Shown here: positions 33,258 to 43,655 of the stretch, piece after piece
Layout of the letters: each line of letters starts with the position of its first letter
How positions within the stretch are numbered: position 1 is the first letter of the stretch
NCBI GenBank assembly: GCA_030142905.1
Contig: JASJOG010000297.1
Location: forward strand, 62,001-126,000
Source of the DNA: Heliopora coerulea
Taxonomy: Eukaryota > Cnidaria > Anthozoa > Scleralcyonacea > Helioporidae
Direction of reading: 5' to 3'
DNA length: 64,000 nt
Program-made: the position numbers and the translations under genes
Notes under the pieces: model-generated
The model's input: the letters and a program-made list of their open reading frames with translations, nothing else
Database searches by the model: none
What the model was told of the DNA's origin: nothing

Positions 33258-33290
33258 GACGTTTCGTCGCTAGACGCGCGACATCTTCAG
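33258..33290 (-). ncRNA. Hammerhead ribozyme motif with intact core
   Basis: The minus strand reads CUGAAGA, then a perfect stem II (GUCGC with GCGAC closing a seven-base loop), then GAAA and CGUC. All core bases of a hammerhead are present. Stem III would be the minimal ACGU type typical of Penelope-like elements, which may need dimers. Of the hammerhead motifs seen in the window, only this one has an undamaged core. Confidence 0.65.
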
Positions 33291-33414
33291 AGTAGAAATG
33301 AATAATGAGAGTTAGCATATTAAATTATATTTACATAGTATAGGATGACACAAAGCCAATGAGAAAAGAGGAAGGTGTGAGAACAGGAAATAGCGATGAG
33401 AAAAGAGGTATAAA

Positions 33415-33738
33415 TCAAAATAAAACAAGGGGAACAGAGCGGATGGTTTCATTGAGTTCGGGTTTAAATTTAGAAATGAGAAGGCCTTCCCTAATTAATA
33501 ATTCCGAAGCGGTATTGCAATAGGACATAATGGAAAAGTCGTCAAAGGAAATGGGGTGGCAAATTGTTCTGGTGTGAGCTTGGATGGCAGAAAGTGAAGA
33601 ACATGTCAGTTTCTTTCCACTCAAAGGCGAAATCCCCAAGTGTTCAGAGATTCGCATGTGTAAATGGCGGAAAGTTTGGCCAAAATACAGTGCTCCGCAG
33701 CACTGACACTTATATTTATAAACTACATGCGATCTCAT
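33415..33738 (-). pseudogene. GIY-YIG endonuclease of Penelope-like element 2
   Basis: It begins VYKYKCQCCGALYFGQT, with the cysteine linker and the GIY-YIG signature in its Penelope form. HMRISEHLG and a C-terminal ELLIREGLLI segment follow. It is in a different frame from the RT because of the shift near 33765. Confidence 0.8.
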
Positions 33739-35534
33739 TACCTTGGGGATGACGTCTTTGAACTGAAAAAAATCAGACAGACGCTTGCCTGGCTTAAAGA
33801 CAATGCGAAGTCGATGTCAGGAAAACAAGAAGATAGAAGTTTGACTAACTGTGTACGGATCCGTAGTGAGTGTGTACCGGTAAAAGGAACACAGAAGTAA
33901 ATGACTCGTTTATTAGTGTTATCTAAAGGTGAAGAGACAGGAACGGAAAAGGTTTTATCCAGAAAAACGCTAAGGCAATGTTCAAACAATGCTGAGGGGT
34001 AACCGTTGCTAAGTAAAAGATTTTTAAGTTTCAATACTTCTAAATGAAAAACCTGATAGGACAAGCATATCTTAAAATACCTATCTAATAAACAATAAAT
34101 AAGATCGCGTTTAAATGAAAGGGGGATGAAGCTATCAAAATTAGTGAAGAGGCCGGTAAAAGTGGGTTTGCGGTAAACCGAAGTTGAGAAGCCATTACTA
34201 CGTTCAATGGAAACATCAAGGAAAGAAAGTGATCCCTTGGTTTCTAATTCAGAACTAAAATTAATATTTTTATGTTTGCGGTTAAGATAGTCTAAGAAAG
34301 GTTGGACATGCTCTTGAGATCGAAAAATAATAAAACAGTCGTCAACATATCTACGAAAATAAAGGGGCTTAAAAGAGCTGGGACAGTTATCCAACCAGTT
34401 TTTCTCGTGATGCGACAAAAAAATATTGGCGAACAAAGGACCAAGAGGCAAGCCCATGGCAACGCCATCGATCTGTTCGTATAGACAACCATTGAATAGA
34501 AAATGACAATTTTTAACTGCAAAACATAAGAGACTACGGAGCTGAACATGCAAAAAACCTAAATAGTGTGTCGATTTATGAAAAAGTTTCCGAATGATGA
34601 TTTCAATGGTTTCATCGAGTGGAACGTTGGTAAATAAGGAGGAGATATCAAAACTTGCCGTGAAAACGTTATCAGTATTAAGGTTCAAAGTACGCAAATC
34701 ATTAAGAAAGGAGAAGGTGTCAGTGATCGTAAAGTCATTAGAGGGGAAAGGGCGCAGAAGAGAAACGAGATACTTAGATAGATTATACGAGTGGGTGGCT
34801 ATGGCAGAGAGAATAGGTCTTAAAGGAACATCGGCTTTGTGTATCTTAGGTAAGCCATATAGTATTCCAGGTTTGGAGCCTGTGGGACAGAGTTTTTTGT
34901 AAATTTAATCCGAGATAACGTTCTCTTTCTTCAATCCTCTCAGAAAATTTCTAAGTTTGGTTTCACGACTTACTGTGGCTTTTAGCGGGTCCGATGTAAA
35001 GGTCTTGAACTTGGTGGTGTCGCTGAGGATTGCATTCATTTTCTGATTGTAGTCACAGCGGTTCAGGATAACAACACCGTTCCCTTTATCTGGCTTAATT
35101 ATTATTATGTTCTTGTCGCCCTTGAGTCCTTTAAGAGTCTTGTAGTCATCGCTCGTTAATAGAAAATTTGGTGGTGAGAAGTTCCTGTAGCCAAATAAGG
35201 CGATATCCTTCAGTTTTGTCTTGAAAAACTCCTCGGTAGTGCTGTTTAAGAAGGTTTCACACCTTAGTTGTCGTTGAAGAAGTTCAAACGGAACCAGAAA
35301 ATCGCAATAGTCAAGTTTAGAGCGGGGAGTAGCGAAATTCAGACCTCTAGATAGAATGTTCTTTTCGTTCTGAGTGAGGACCCGATCAGAAAAATTGAAA
35401 ATAATATCATCAGGGTTGATGTTGGCTGTTGGAGAGTTCGAGCACATGCGGAGAAGTTTCTTTTCCTGAATTTTTTGGTGTTTCTCAATTCGTTTGGCGT
35501 TTTCTTTGTTTGAGGTAGACTTGAGGTGGACCAA
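33738..35534 (-). pseudogene. Penelope-like reverse transcriptase, one in-frame stop
   Basis: A single frame of 599 codons carries the N-terminal region (IIIIKPDKGNGVVILNR near 35100) and TASFDISSLFTNVPLDE (motif A). It also carries GVAMGLPLGPLFANIFL (motif B) and YFRRYVDDCFIIF (motif C, intact). The only interruption is TAA at 34905-34907. The end of the frame is also wrong: a one-base shift in a run of T (plus-strand A, about 33765) makes it read SSKTSSPR and stop, instead of continuing into the endonuclease. Confidence 0.85.
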
Positions 35535-35711
35535 ATCGATAGTAGATACCAGTGAAGACGGATTTGAGTAGGCTGATGATGCTTAGTCCGATAGAGATTT
35601 TATTCGACAGCGTTTCTGTCTAATTTCTTCGTCGAGAAGTTTTCGTTGACAGCTGCGGTATGCATGAGAATTCCTCAGGTTTCGATTAGACAGCTTGAAC
35701 CACAGAAGCTT

Positions 35712-35785
35712 TGGAATACAAAATACGTAATACAGAACATAATACAGAATACAGAACAGAATACAGAACCACAGAATACATAATC
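35712..35785. repeat. Imperfect AATACAGAAC tandem repeat
   Basis: Units of about ten bases, AATACAGAAC and near variants, are repeated six to seven times at the truncated end of the viral ATPase gene. Confidence 0.6.
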
Positions 35786-36238
35786 GTCTATTATAGTCTT
35801 CATATTGTTTCTATTCGCATTATAAAACGTTACTAATTTACTAATATTTTCATGATATGATTTAGCGATAGAAGTTAACTGTTGTGTAATAACGATAATC
35901 GAAAGATTTTAATGTCTAGCACTGAATGCTTGTTTAACTAACTCAGACACTCTATTTTTAACCCCCTGTGAACCTCGCACGATCGTCTAGAATAATCAGT
36001 GAATTGCTTCCTTTATACACATCAGATACATGTTTTAATATTATATCTACATGTCCTTGATCACATCTCTGTCACTAATATATTTCCAATCCTGATAAGT
36101 CATATTATAATCAAATGTTGGGCATATCAGAATTATATTATCAAAATGATTCTTGTAGTCTTCAAAAATATCTAATATAAATCGAGTCTTTCCAGAACAT
36201 GTCATACCGACAACCAACATGTTGAATGGTGTGTTCAT
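35786..36238 (-). pseudogene. FtsK/HerA-type DNA-packaging ATPase of provirus A, broken
   Basis: The start MNTPFNMLVVGMTCSGKTRF contains a Walker A motif (GMTCSGKT). SLIILDD near 35960 is Walker B. Beyond a stop and frameshift the sequence resumes with NRVSELVKQAFSARH, then IIVITQQLTSIAK, the conserved C-terminal part of Polinton and adintovirus packaging ATPases. It starts 20 bases after the capsid gene and was probably co-transcribed with it. The enzyme pumps genome DNA into capsids. The end is lost in a tandem repeat. Confidence 0.75.
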
Positions 36239-36257
36239 TTTATGTTATACTACATAA

Positions 36258-37511
36258 TTAGTACTGTATACTTTGCAAATCATTGTTGACAAAATTTACT
36301 AATGCGTCTGAAATGACAAACACATAAACACGGTGATCTCTAATGGTCGCTCCACTCTTTGTCAGCTCAAGAAGAGCCTCTGCTTGAGTATTAAGAATAC
36401 GTCTTCCATGAGAATATATGGAAGTATCTTCGTTGCGTCTCAAATCAATCACTAAAGGAAAAGAATCTTTAAAGAAATTGAAAACTCAAATATTTTGGTC
36501 AAACTTCATTTTATCAGAGAATAATTTATGACCCTCATCGTACATTCTATTCTTTGTTAAATCTCTGGAATACACATGATTGGGTTTACCTTCTATGCTT
36601 ATCTTAACAGTTTTCAAACTAGGATATACAAACGGCTCACTATCACTACTGTCATTCTTGAACAATAACAATATAGATTTCATTGATTTCCGAGGTACGT
36701 TTACATTAATATTTAACAACGTTGTAGCCTTCGGCCAGCTCAAATTCTGGAACATATTAACATGTTCATATGGTATATTTCTACCAAAAGAGAATGATGA
36801 TGTAATCTGATTTGCGAGATCTTCATTCATTATTGTTTCATATTCTAATTGTAGATTATCAAGACTATATGAAGTTGACGCTTGTCCAGACTTTGTAATC
36901 AATACATCAGTGCTTGATGAAAGCGTAATGATTTATTCAAAATTGGTGGAATTCATAGTGTTGGGGCAAAATAAACCAATATTCTCTAATATTTTACTAA
37001 GTTTCAATCTCATAGTTGTCCCGAAAACATCACACATTAGCTTTTCAGAAACTTTTGCAGCTTTGCCCGAACAAGCGCCTGAGTCGTCCTTTGAAATTAG
37101 TTTACGAAGATTTGTACTTCCAACTCCACATTCAACCATAACTTCTCGTTTGCTTAGAGACAACCATTTGTTCTTATAAACCTCGTATAAATGCTCATAA
37201 GTACAATCGTATAGTACCTCTCCACTATATCTTATCTCAAGCCTAGACTGTAATATTTTAGCTAAATTATTCTTAAAACGGTTCTTTGTGTTGTTTATTT
37301 TTATATCGAAAACCAAATGAAGACTATCAGGAACAAGACAATCAGACCGTGACAATTTTGGCACCCTTATATATAATTGTTCTCCAGGGTTTGCTGAATT
37401 TGGGTTAAAAGTGACTATATGCCTTGTTCTATCCCTATTCATACTAGTTTTACACAGTTTCTTAAAGTCTGGTGATAAACATTTTCCCATTTTCATTATA
37501 TTATAATACAT
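36258..37511 (-). pseudogene. Probable double jelly-roll major capsid protein of provirus A
   Basis: One frame of 418 codons has two in-frame stops (36933-36935 and 36486-36488). Landmarks are LRIRHIVTF-type N-terminal strands (here RTRHIVTFNPN), SLHLVFDIK, SYSLDNLQLEYE, and VPRKSMKSILLLF near the middle of the second half. MIDLRRNEDTSIY and VFVISDALVNF lie at the end. This order matches the major capsid protein-like sequences I associate with Polinton-like viruses in invertebrate genomes. It sits directly upstream of the packaging ATPase, the usual morphogenesis pairing. Assignment rests on remembered family features; a structure prediction would settle it. Confidence 0.7.
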
Positions 37512-37528
37512 ATTTTATTTTTTTCATG

Positions 37529-38178
37529 TTGTTGGATAAATTACAGTTCCACTAATTATTAAAGATAGATGGTCTCCCAGGAAGTATAAAATTCCACCAC
37601 TTGTCTTCTTGCCTATATCTTTAATCTCAACCAATGGTTCCTCTCTTTTAACTAGAATTCCAGGTTTTGTTTTTGAAGCTTTTTAAGTTGAATTAATAAT
37701 TAATTCATTTCCTCATGTCTTCAAACCTAATGAAAGACCAGTTATAAGAGCAATTAATGAAAGACCTACAGCTGTAATACAGCCAGCTCGTTTCATTATT
37801 TTTTTTAGTTCTTTCCTTCTGCAATCATCATAAAACTCATCAAATTTATCCCTAATTTGATAGAAATCTACATCATTAAATCCACCATCATTTTATAAGT
37901 TCTAGTATCACAACAATTTGTATTTCCATGCTCCTGTTTAACATCAATTTTTAGTTCATAATTAGCTAATAAGCCAGAAACTGATATAGTCTTTGTTATC
38001 TTCATATTATGTTCATCGAATGAATATTTGATAAATTTCAAAAAAATCGTTTAAATCACTTGTATTTCTTTTTGTAGCACCACATAAGTTTGTGATATTC
38101 GTAATACAGATTTTTTAATTTTTCAATTTCGTCATCGTTTAAATTCTTGGAAATATGATTAAAATCGATAGAATTCAT
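37529..38178 (-). pseudogene. Cluster of small provirus A genes, partly broken
   Basis: Three short minus-strand frames are visible. At 38055-38178 there is a 40-codon charged peptide starting MNSIDFNHISKNLND. At about 37730-37890 a frame has a basic helix (CRRKELKKIMKR) followed by a hydrophobic GLSLIALITGLSLGL segment. At 37529-37690 a frame ends GGILYFLGDHLSLIISGTV. A fourth, overlapping frame starts MKITKTISVSGLL near 38006. Functions are unknown. Their place before the capsid gene and their hydrophobic segments suggest minor virion or membrane proteins. Confidence 0.4.
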
Positions 38179-38233
38179 TGTATATACTAACATATATTAT
38201 AAATTAATTGGTTGATGATCTACTTTTCACCAA

Positions 38234-38440
38234 TTATCGTACCAATTTTCTTTCAGTCATTCTATGTCTGTATAAAATCAAAAAAGCTACAGCCCCCTTA
38301 AGAAGTGCCACCCCAGATTGATTCAAATCTCCGAATGTCATCTTATTTGAACCTGACGAACTATAAGAGGTGAAATTAGCTAATTTCAAGCCATTACCAA
38401 ACACAGATGAAGCATACTTTCCTAAACTCTTCAAAAACAT
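38234..38440 (-). pseudogene. Short frame with hydrophobic segment, overlapping a polymerase remnant
   Basis: It starts [17 protein letters not shown] and contains GVALLKGAVAFLILY. Its first codons overlap, in another frame, the polymerase fragment ending [12 protein letters not shown]. This could be a real small gene fused to the polymerase breakpoint or a chance frame; I favour a real small membrane protein truncated at its start. Confidence 0.3.
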
Positions 38441-40496
38441 CTGCTAAAATTAACACATCAGTGATCATATACAAATCATGATATTTCTCATTGTTTCCAT
38501 ATCAAATTCTTTCCAAACATTTTTTGCATGTTCATATTCTTCATCTGTTATATGCTTTCTGTTAAGTTTTGAATAAAATTTTTCTTTTTATGATAATTCT
38601 GTTTCATCTAATTTTTCTAAACAATCCATATAATCATATGGGAAAACACCTTTTTTTAACATCAACTCTCTTTTTCTTCCACTACAAACTTTATTAACAT
38701 TATGAAATTTATCTTTTCCCAAATTATTTGCTAGTCTTTCTAAAGATGTACTTATGAATTTAAAACTGTCTATAAATCTGATTTCTCTTGCAATATTTAT
38801 TTTTTTATCTTTTTCATTTGTATAACTATCAATAATTATTTTTTTACTGAATGAAATATATTTTTCTTCTGTTTTTGGAATACAATTTATTTCACCTTCA
38901 GAAACCCCAAGATTTTTAATGAATAAATGACTATCATATCCCTCTAAATTATGAAAAAATACAGGTATAAAATTTGGAGCTCTAATTTTTAAGTTACATA
39001 TATTATGTGCAGCTCCTCTATATTCTCCAGCAAAATGATCATGATCTCTAACTTTAAAATAATCTTTATTCCAAGTGCAAAATGGTTCTTCACAGGCATA
39101 ACATACTTTTGCATTTTCAAAATCATTTTTATTCTCTTCTGTGTATATCATTTTTTCTGGAATTTTGAATTTTTGATATATTTCTTTAACAACTTTTCCC
39201 AACTCCTGTATAAATATTTTAGAAACATCTTCATCTTCAGAATGTTTACTATATCTCACAGCTTTTTCATATTTATTATCATCAAAAGATTTTACAATAA
39301 AGCAAAATCCAGATGGTTCATGTTTTTGAAATTGTGTTGTTTTTTTATTTTTCTCTGTGTTATCAATGTTTCAAAAAACACTCAAAATCTGAATATATAG
39401 CAAATGGAACTTTATGCATTTTTTAAAAATTTTTAAATTTAAGAACATGTTCATTTTTATCCTCATCTGGAAATACAGTTTTCACACAATCATTTTTTGA
39501 ACAATATTCTAAATGATTTTCAAGAGATTTTTCATTTCTAAATCCATTTAAACAAAAAGTGGAAAAATTAATTTTTCCATGACTTTTAGTAACTTGTGAT
39601 GAAAGCAATCTTCTAATATTTTTAACAACACAATAATGTTTACTTTTTCCATCAGATATTAATAAAAGTTGAACAACTTTTTCATATTCTTTTTTTGGTG
39701 TTCTAAGAATTATTTCATCTATCTTTTTGTTTGTTCTTTTATCTCTTTTTAATGTTTGTTCAGTTCCAAATAATATTACATCAATTTCATTATTATTTTC
39801 AAATCTATCAATACCTTGAAATTTTGCCAGAAAATTTATTCCATCCCATTTTAAATTTTCAGCTTGAATTTTTAAAATTTTATCTATTATCTCATTATCT
39901 CTTTCCATCATATGTAATGCTCTAGTAACAGCCCATTTGAAACATTCATCATCATCTTTATTCTTCATGTTTATGATTGCTTTCTTATTTTTTAAATATC
40001 TTGTTAGTGGAATGTGTCTTGATCATTTAAAAGGTTTATATTTGCTTATGTTTAATTCAAAAGTATTAATTTTATCAAATCTCCACCCACTTCCCTCATT
40101 TTGATACTTTGCAAATGATTCAAGAATTTTATCCACCCTTTCTTTATATATTTCTTCAAAGTCTGTTCCTTCTAAAATTATTTTTTGTTTTGAGCTAAAA
40201 TGTGCTTCATTTTTAATCTCTTCTCCAGTAGCAGGATTTGATTTAATCAAAGTACATGAAACACCTATTCTTGCTTTTGTTTGCAAATTTTCTTTTAATT
40301 TTGAAATTATTATATCTTTCATTAAGAAAAATAAAGTAACAGGATCAAATCTAGCAAGTTCATCTGAGTCTTTTACAATAAATTTTTTAGTACTTTTATT
40401 CAAAGCAGTTTTATGAAGAACCAATTCAAATCTTGCTCGTTGATATTTTTTAAAACTTTCTATTTTTTCTTCTTTAAATCCTTTAATCCATTTCAA
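38410..40496 (-). pseudogene. N-terminal half of Polinton-type DNA polymerase B, provirus A
   Basis: Blocks in order on the minus strand: 40023-40496, containing SKYQNEGSGW-type sequence (here KYQNEGSGWRFDKI) and NISKYKPF. Then 39423-39968, with DECFKWAVTRAL, the KHYCVVKNIRRLLSSQ segment and a C2H2-like finger. Then the zinc module and linker at 38588-39259, with VRDHDHFAGEYRGAAH and FIPVFFHNLEGYDSHLF. Finally a few codons with [16 protein letters not shown] near 38415. The exonuclease region between 39260 and 39420 is frameshifted and the polymerase domain proper is gone. The same family as 3907-6082 but a different copy: there the C-terminal half survives, here the N-terminal half. Confidence 0.85.
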
Positions 40497-40808
40497 TCAT
40501 TCTTCTTGTTTTGATTTTGTTTTTAATTTTTTTGGAGTATATTTTTCATCATTTTCTATGCTAAAAATGTTATTCAATAAGTCTTGAAATGACTTTGAAG
40601 TTTTTGTAATTAATTGTCCAACATATCCTTTGTCTGATACCATTCTTCCTGTTAATGGATTTAAAATTTTGTTACCAGATTCATTATACTCACTTAAGTC
40701 TTTTGTTGACTTTAACATTTTTGAAATTAATCCTCCAAGATATCCTTTTGCCGATACCTTTCTTCCTGTGAATGGATTGTAAATTTTGTTTTTTATTTTA
40801 TTAATCAT
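40497..40808 (-). CDS. Small protein with two NPxTGR motifs, provirus A
   Basis: The frame is open for 103 codons and abuts the polymerase start (its stop touches 40496). It contains two copies of a motif, IYNPFTGRKVSAKGYLGGLI and ILNPLTGRMVSDKGYVGQLI, about 37 residues apart. NPxTGR motifs occur in proteins of large eukaryotic viruses and in Polinton polymerase leaders. The motif may be an adaptor binding element. Because it is contiguous with the polymerase it could also be its detached N-terminus. Confidence 0.5.
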   Translation of the reverse strand: MINKIKNKIYNPFTGRKVSAKGYLGGLISKMLKSTKDLSEYNESGNKILNPLTGRMVSDKGYVGQLITKTSKSFQDLLNNIFSIENDEKYTPKKLKTKSKQEE

Positions 40809-40816
40809 TGTCCCTT

Positions 40817-40821
<5 letters not shown>

Positions 40822-40857
<36 letters not shown>
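40822..40857. repeat. (AT)n microsatellite
   Basis: About 35 bases of pure alternating AT, followed by a T run, lie just upstream of the NPxTGR gene and possibly in its promoter. Confidence 0.8.
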
Positions 40858-40867
<10 letters not shown>

Positions 40868-40935
40868 TTCAAATCAATTTTTTTATGCGACATTTTTTAT
40901 GCGACATCAATTTTCTGCATTTTATGTTTTAATAA

Positions 40936-41232
40936 CTAACACATTTTATGTTTTAATAATATATGTTTTCTAAGTCCAAAAGCACTTGGGAATTGACCAC
41001 AAATTCTACAATAAGCACAATCTTTAATATTTTTCAATCTTGAATTAATATTGTGTGACTTTCTGTAATGAAGTTTTAATCCTAATTCACTAGTTGAAGT
41101 GTAATCACAACTTGTGCAGGGAAATATGATATTTTTATCACTGCGCATAAAAATTTTATTTCCTTTTGGCATTCTCTTCTGCTGTGTATATTTCTTTAAA
41201 AAAAATAAAATAAAAAAATCAATTTTATGCAC
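40936..41232 (-). CDS. C2H2 zinc-finger protein of provirus A
   Basis: The 98-codon open frame has a basic, hydrophobic N-terminus and two fingers: CTSCDYTSTSELGLKLHYRKSH and CRICGQFPSAFGLRKHILLKH (C-x2-C...H-x3/4-H). No stops inside. It is likely a DNA- or RNA-binding protein. The second in-frame methionine (MPKGNKIF) is an equally good start because the first 20 residues are low-complexity. Confidence 0.6.
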   Translation of the reverse strand: MHKIDFFILFFLKKYTQQKRMPKGNKIFMRSDKNIIFPCTSCDYTSTSELGLKLHYRKSHNINSRLKNIKDCAYCRICGQFPSAFGLRKHILLKHKMC

Positions 41233-41252
41233 AACATGAGTTTATTTAAACA

Positions 41253-41599
41253 TTACAGAATAACTTTTTCACAACAGCAAGGTGTTTTTTCTTCATAATT
41301 CCAACTTTTTATTTCTCCATTTAATTTTTTTAAAGAATAAGTAATAGATACAGGATTTTTTCAATTTCCTTTGCTGCTTTATATACACTGTGGTATTCTA
41401 TTTTTTCTTCCGTTTTTTTGTTTGTTATAATTATTGGTTTATTTTGTTTAATCTTTTATCTACAATATTTTTCAAATTTTTCATTTGGAGGAGATGGTTC
41501 AAGTCTTAATTTTAATGATAATTCATTTTTATTCAAACTAATATAATATTTAATTCCTTCTTCTTTTGCAAGTTTTCCTAATTCTCATATTGTTGTCAT
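41253..41599 (-). pseudogene. SAP-like plus NUMOD1-like DNA-binding protein, broken
   Basis: The minus-strand reading starts MTTI, has a stop, then ELGKLAKEEGIKYYISLNKNE, which looks like a SAP-type helix-turn-helix. After two frameshifts follow KPIIITNKKTEEKIEYHS, VYKAAKEIEK and LKKLNGEIKSWNYEE, a NUMOD1-like repeat seen in homing-endonuclease-type and viral proteins. It ends with a cysteine cluster (TPCCCEKVIL). The domain reading is a by-eye assignment. Confidence 0.45.
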
Positions 41600-41660
41600 T
41601 ATTATAGTTTTCTTTTTTATTTATTAATATTTCTTAAATAAAAATCAATTTTATAAATAA

Positions 41661-42129
41661 ATGAATCTTGATGTAAAATTATTTCAAAATAATGAATTTT
41701 AAATTTCAGCATTAAATCATAAAAATAATTTTCAATGGTTTGAAGGAAATTCTGTTGCAAAATGTCTGGATATATAAGGTCAAAAAAAGCAATTTTGAAT
41801 CATGTATTTGAAAAAAAATTTAAAAAATGTGTGATTTGTTAAAACAAGGTGGTCGCAAATCAGTGCCACCTTTGAATGAGAATGAAAAAAAAAACCAATA
41901 TATAAACAAATCAGGACTTTGTGAACTAATATTTTCTTCCAATCTTCCAAATGCAAAAAAATTCAAAGATTGGGTTTTTGAAGAAGTCTTACCATCATTA
42001 AGAAAAACTGGAAAATATGAAATTTATCAACAGAAAAAAGCAGAAGCAGAACAAGAAGACTATAAGGAGGTGGTAACAACAGAAGTGAAAAAAATGGAAT
42101 CAAAATTTATGTTTAAAATTGGAAAATGA
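41661..42129 (+). pseudogene. Bro-N domain protein of provirus A
   Basis: Upstream of the first long open frame the sequence already reads as Bro-N (WFEGNSVAKCLDI) with two stops. From 41827 the frame is open, with KSGLCELIFSSNLPNAKKFK, then WVFEEVLPSLRKTGKYE, the signature end of the BRO N-terminal domain. A charged C-terminal helix follows. BRO proteins are DNA-binding and frequent in large DNA viruses. It is on the opposite strand to its neighbours and directly before the VRR-NUC gene, the same pair as in provirus B. Confidence 0.75.
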
Positions 42130-42191
42130 ATTTGATTAACATACTGTTATTTTAAAACATATTTACGACAATTATCCAGATTTACAAATTA

Positions 42192-42560
42192 ATGCTGGTT
42201 TGGGTGAATTACAAGATACATAAATCAAAAAGACTATCCTCATGGAAAAAAGGATATATGAAAGGATGTCCAGATTTAATGATTTATAATAATTCTGGAA
42301 ACTATTGTGGATTTGCAATTGAATTTAAAACTCCAAAAGGAACCCATAAATTATCTCTAAATCAAAAAGAAAGTTTAAAAAAATTGTCAGAAAACGGATG
42401 GAAAACTTTGGTAACAAATGATTATTTTGAATGCATTAAACAAATTTATACTTATAACCAATTCATGAAAATAAAATGTGAATTCTGTGAAAAAACTTTT
42501 TTAAAAAAATCATTTACACTGAAAAAAACATGTGGAAAAATGTCATTCAGAAAGAAATAA
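42192..42560 (+). CDS. VRR-NUC nuclease with C-terminal zinc finger, provirus A
   Basis: The core GCPDLMIYN, FAIEFKTPKGT and LNQKESLKKLSENGW matches VRR-NUC enzymes (catalytic PD...E-x-K). GWKTLVTNDYFECIKQI follows. The tail reads IKCEFCEKTFLKKSFTLKKTC, a single zinc finger lacking clear histidines. The frame is open for 122 codons. The annotated first methionine is within the domain; upstream sequence (QINAGLGELQDT) suggests it once continued from the Bro-N gene as one protein. Likely a Holliday-junction or repair-type nuclease. Confidence 0.7.
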   Translation: MLVWVNYKIHKSKRLSSWKKGYMKGCPDLMIYNNSGNYCGFAIEFKTPKGTHKLSLNQKESLKKLSENGWKTLVTNDYFECIKQIYTYNQFMKIKCEFCEKTFLKKSFTLKKTCGKMSFRKK

Positions 42561-42719
42561 CTTTATGAAAGTTTTGAGTAAATGTAAAAATATAAAAAAA
42601 TCATCTTCACAGCACAGAAAGGTAGCACCATTTCACTGCTACCTTCAAATTTTTACTTTTGTTAAATATATATCTAACAAAAGAATATTAAATCAATTTT
42701 GACATTAGATACCCCCACC
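42561..42719. other. Short A+T-rich intergenic segment
   Basis: It lies between the convergent VRR-NUC and coiled-coil genes. The inverted match GGTAGCACCATTTCA...TGCTACC near 42620-42650 is a weak stem that could end both transcripts. Confidence 0.3.
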
Positions 42720-43109
42720 AAGTCCAAATATTGCAATAAAAAATAATTTATATTCTTTCATTTTTTTCAAATGGTTTATAATACTTTTCAAATACTGGTT
42801 CTTTATGCATTAATTGTTGTTCTTCTTCTTTCTGTAAAACTTTTCTCAAATTTTTTTAAAGCATGATTTGTTTGATTTATATCTGTGTTCACATTAGAGA
42901 GTTGTTGTCTTAACATTTCAATTTTTTGTCGTTGTTTTGTTTGTTCTTCATAAAATTTTTATCTATCTTGTTGAAATTTTTCTAATGCTAGATTATGTCT
43001 TTTTATTCCTTTTTCATATTCATCATTTTTACCTAATTTTGAAAACAAATATCCAGCTCCTGCAAAATAAACAGCATTAAAAACTCCAATTGCTAAAACA
43101 CTTGCCATT
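42720..43109 (-). pseudogene. Membrane-anchored coiled-coil protein, provirus A
   Basis: It begins MASVLAIGVFNAVYFAGAGY, a hydrophobic anchor, then LFSKLGKNDEYEKGIKRHN. A long helix rich in E, K and Q (KQRQKIEMLRQQLSNVNTDI) with stops follows. The homologue in provirus B is 53663-54111: same anchor, same FSKL motif, same coiled-coil. Function unknown; a fibre- or membrane-linked virion protein is possible. Confidence 0.55.
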
Positions 43110-43138
43110 TATTTTTACATATAACTTTGGAAAATAGA

Positions 43139-43366
43139 TTACATTTTCTTGAAAGGATCTGTTGGTAGCCATTTTTTATTCTGTGCATATTTTACTCCAA
43201 CTGTTCCTGCTCCAACAGCAACTGCTAATTTTAATGTTCCCATTAATATGCTAGGTGCTCCTATTTGTTCACCAAAAGGTCTTTTTGCTAACATTGAAAG
43301 TCCAACAGTGCCAAATGTAACAAGAGTTGAATTATAAATTTCATTCATCACAGTTTTTTCATCCAT
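43139..43366 (-). CDS. Small two-helix membrane protein, provirus A
   Basis: A 75-codon intact frame. MDEKTVMNEIYNSTLVTFGT leads into two hydrophobic helices with small residues (GLSMLAK; LKLAVAVGAGTVGVKYA), ending WLPTDPFKKM. It is clearly homologous to 53419-53664 in provirus B (shared pattern V-NE-Y--LVTFG-VG-SM-AK). It lies 30 bases upstream of the coiled-coil gene, as in B. No known family; the conservation in two diverged proviruses argues for a real gene. Confidence 0.65.
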   Translation of the reverse strand: MDEKTVMNEIYNSTLVTFGTVGLSMLAKRPFGEQIGAPSILMGTLKLAVAVGAGTVGVKYAQNKKWLPTDPFKKM

Positions 43367-43448
43367 TTATTTTATACATATTCAAAAAAATATTTTTTTA
43401 AATGTTACCAAACAGTGTCATAAATTCCAGTTCTAACATAATAATCTT

Positions 43449-43655
43449 CTAATTGTTCATAACTATGAATTTTGCCACAAATGTTAAAATCAGAAACATT
43501 AACATATTTGTTTCCAAATTTCCTTTTTTTTCATTTTTGGGCATTGAAGTTGTAGTGGACAAGTTTGTATTCCCATTAGATGAAATACTTGTTTTGTCAT
43601 TGTTATCATTTTCTCCTTTTATTTTATCAATTTCATAATTATTTTTCAAAAACAC
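43449..43655 (-). CDS. Small C-terminally anchored membrane protein, provirus A
   Basis: A 68-codon frame with a polar, Asn/Ser/Thr-rich first half (SSNGNTNLSTTTSMP) and a hydrophobic end (MLMFLILTFVAKFIVM). It is on the same strand and just upstream of the two-helix protein. Unrecognised; the start codon is uncertain because upstream sequence is also open. Confidence 0.4.
   Translation of the reverse strand: MFLKNNYEIDKIKGENDNNDKTSISSNGNTNLSTTTSMPKNEKKGNLETNMLMFLILTFVAKFIVMNN

Larger units (their letters stand above)
33240..35560 (-). mobile_element. Penelope-like element 2
   Basis: On the minus strand the order is an N-terminal domain, reverse transcriptase, GIY-YIG endonuclease, then a hammerhead motif. 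No second pseudo-LTR was recognised on the right. The lineage differs from element 1 in sequence and in its longer N-terminus. Confidence 0.8.
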
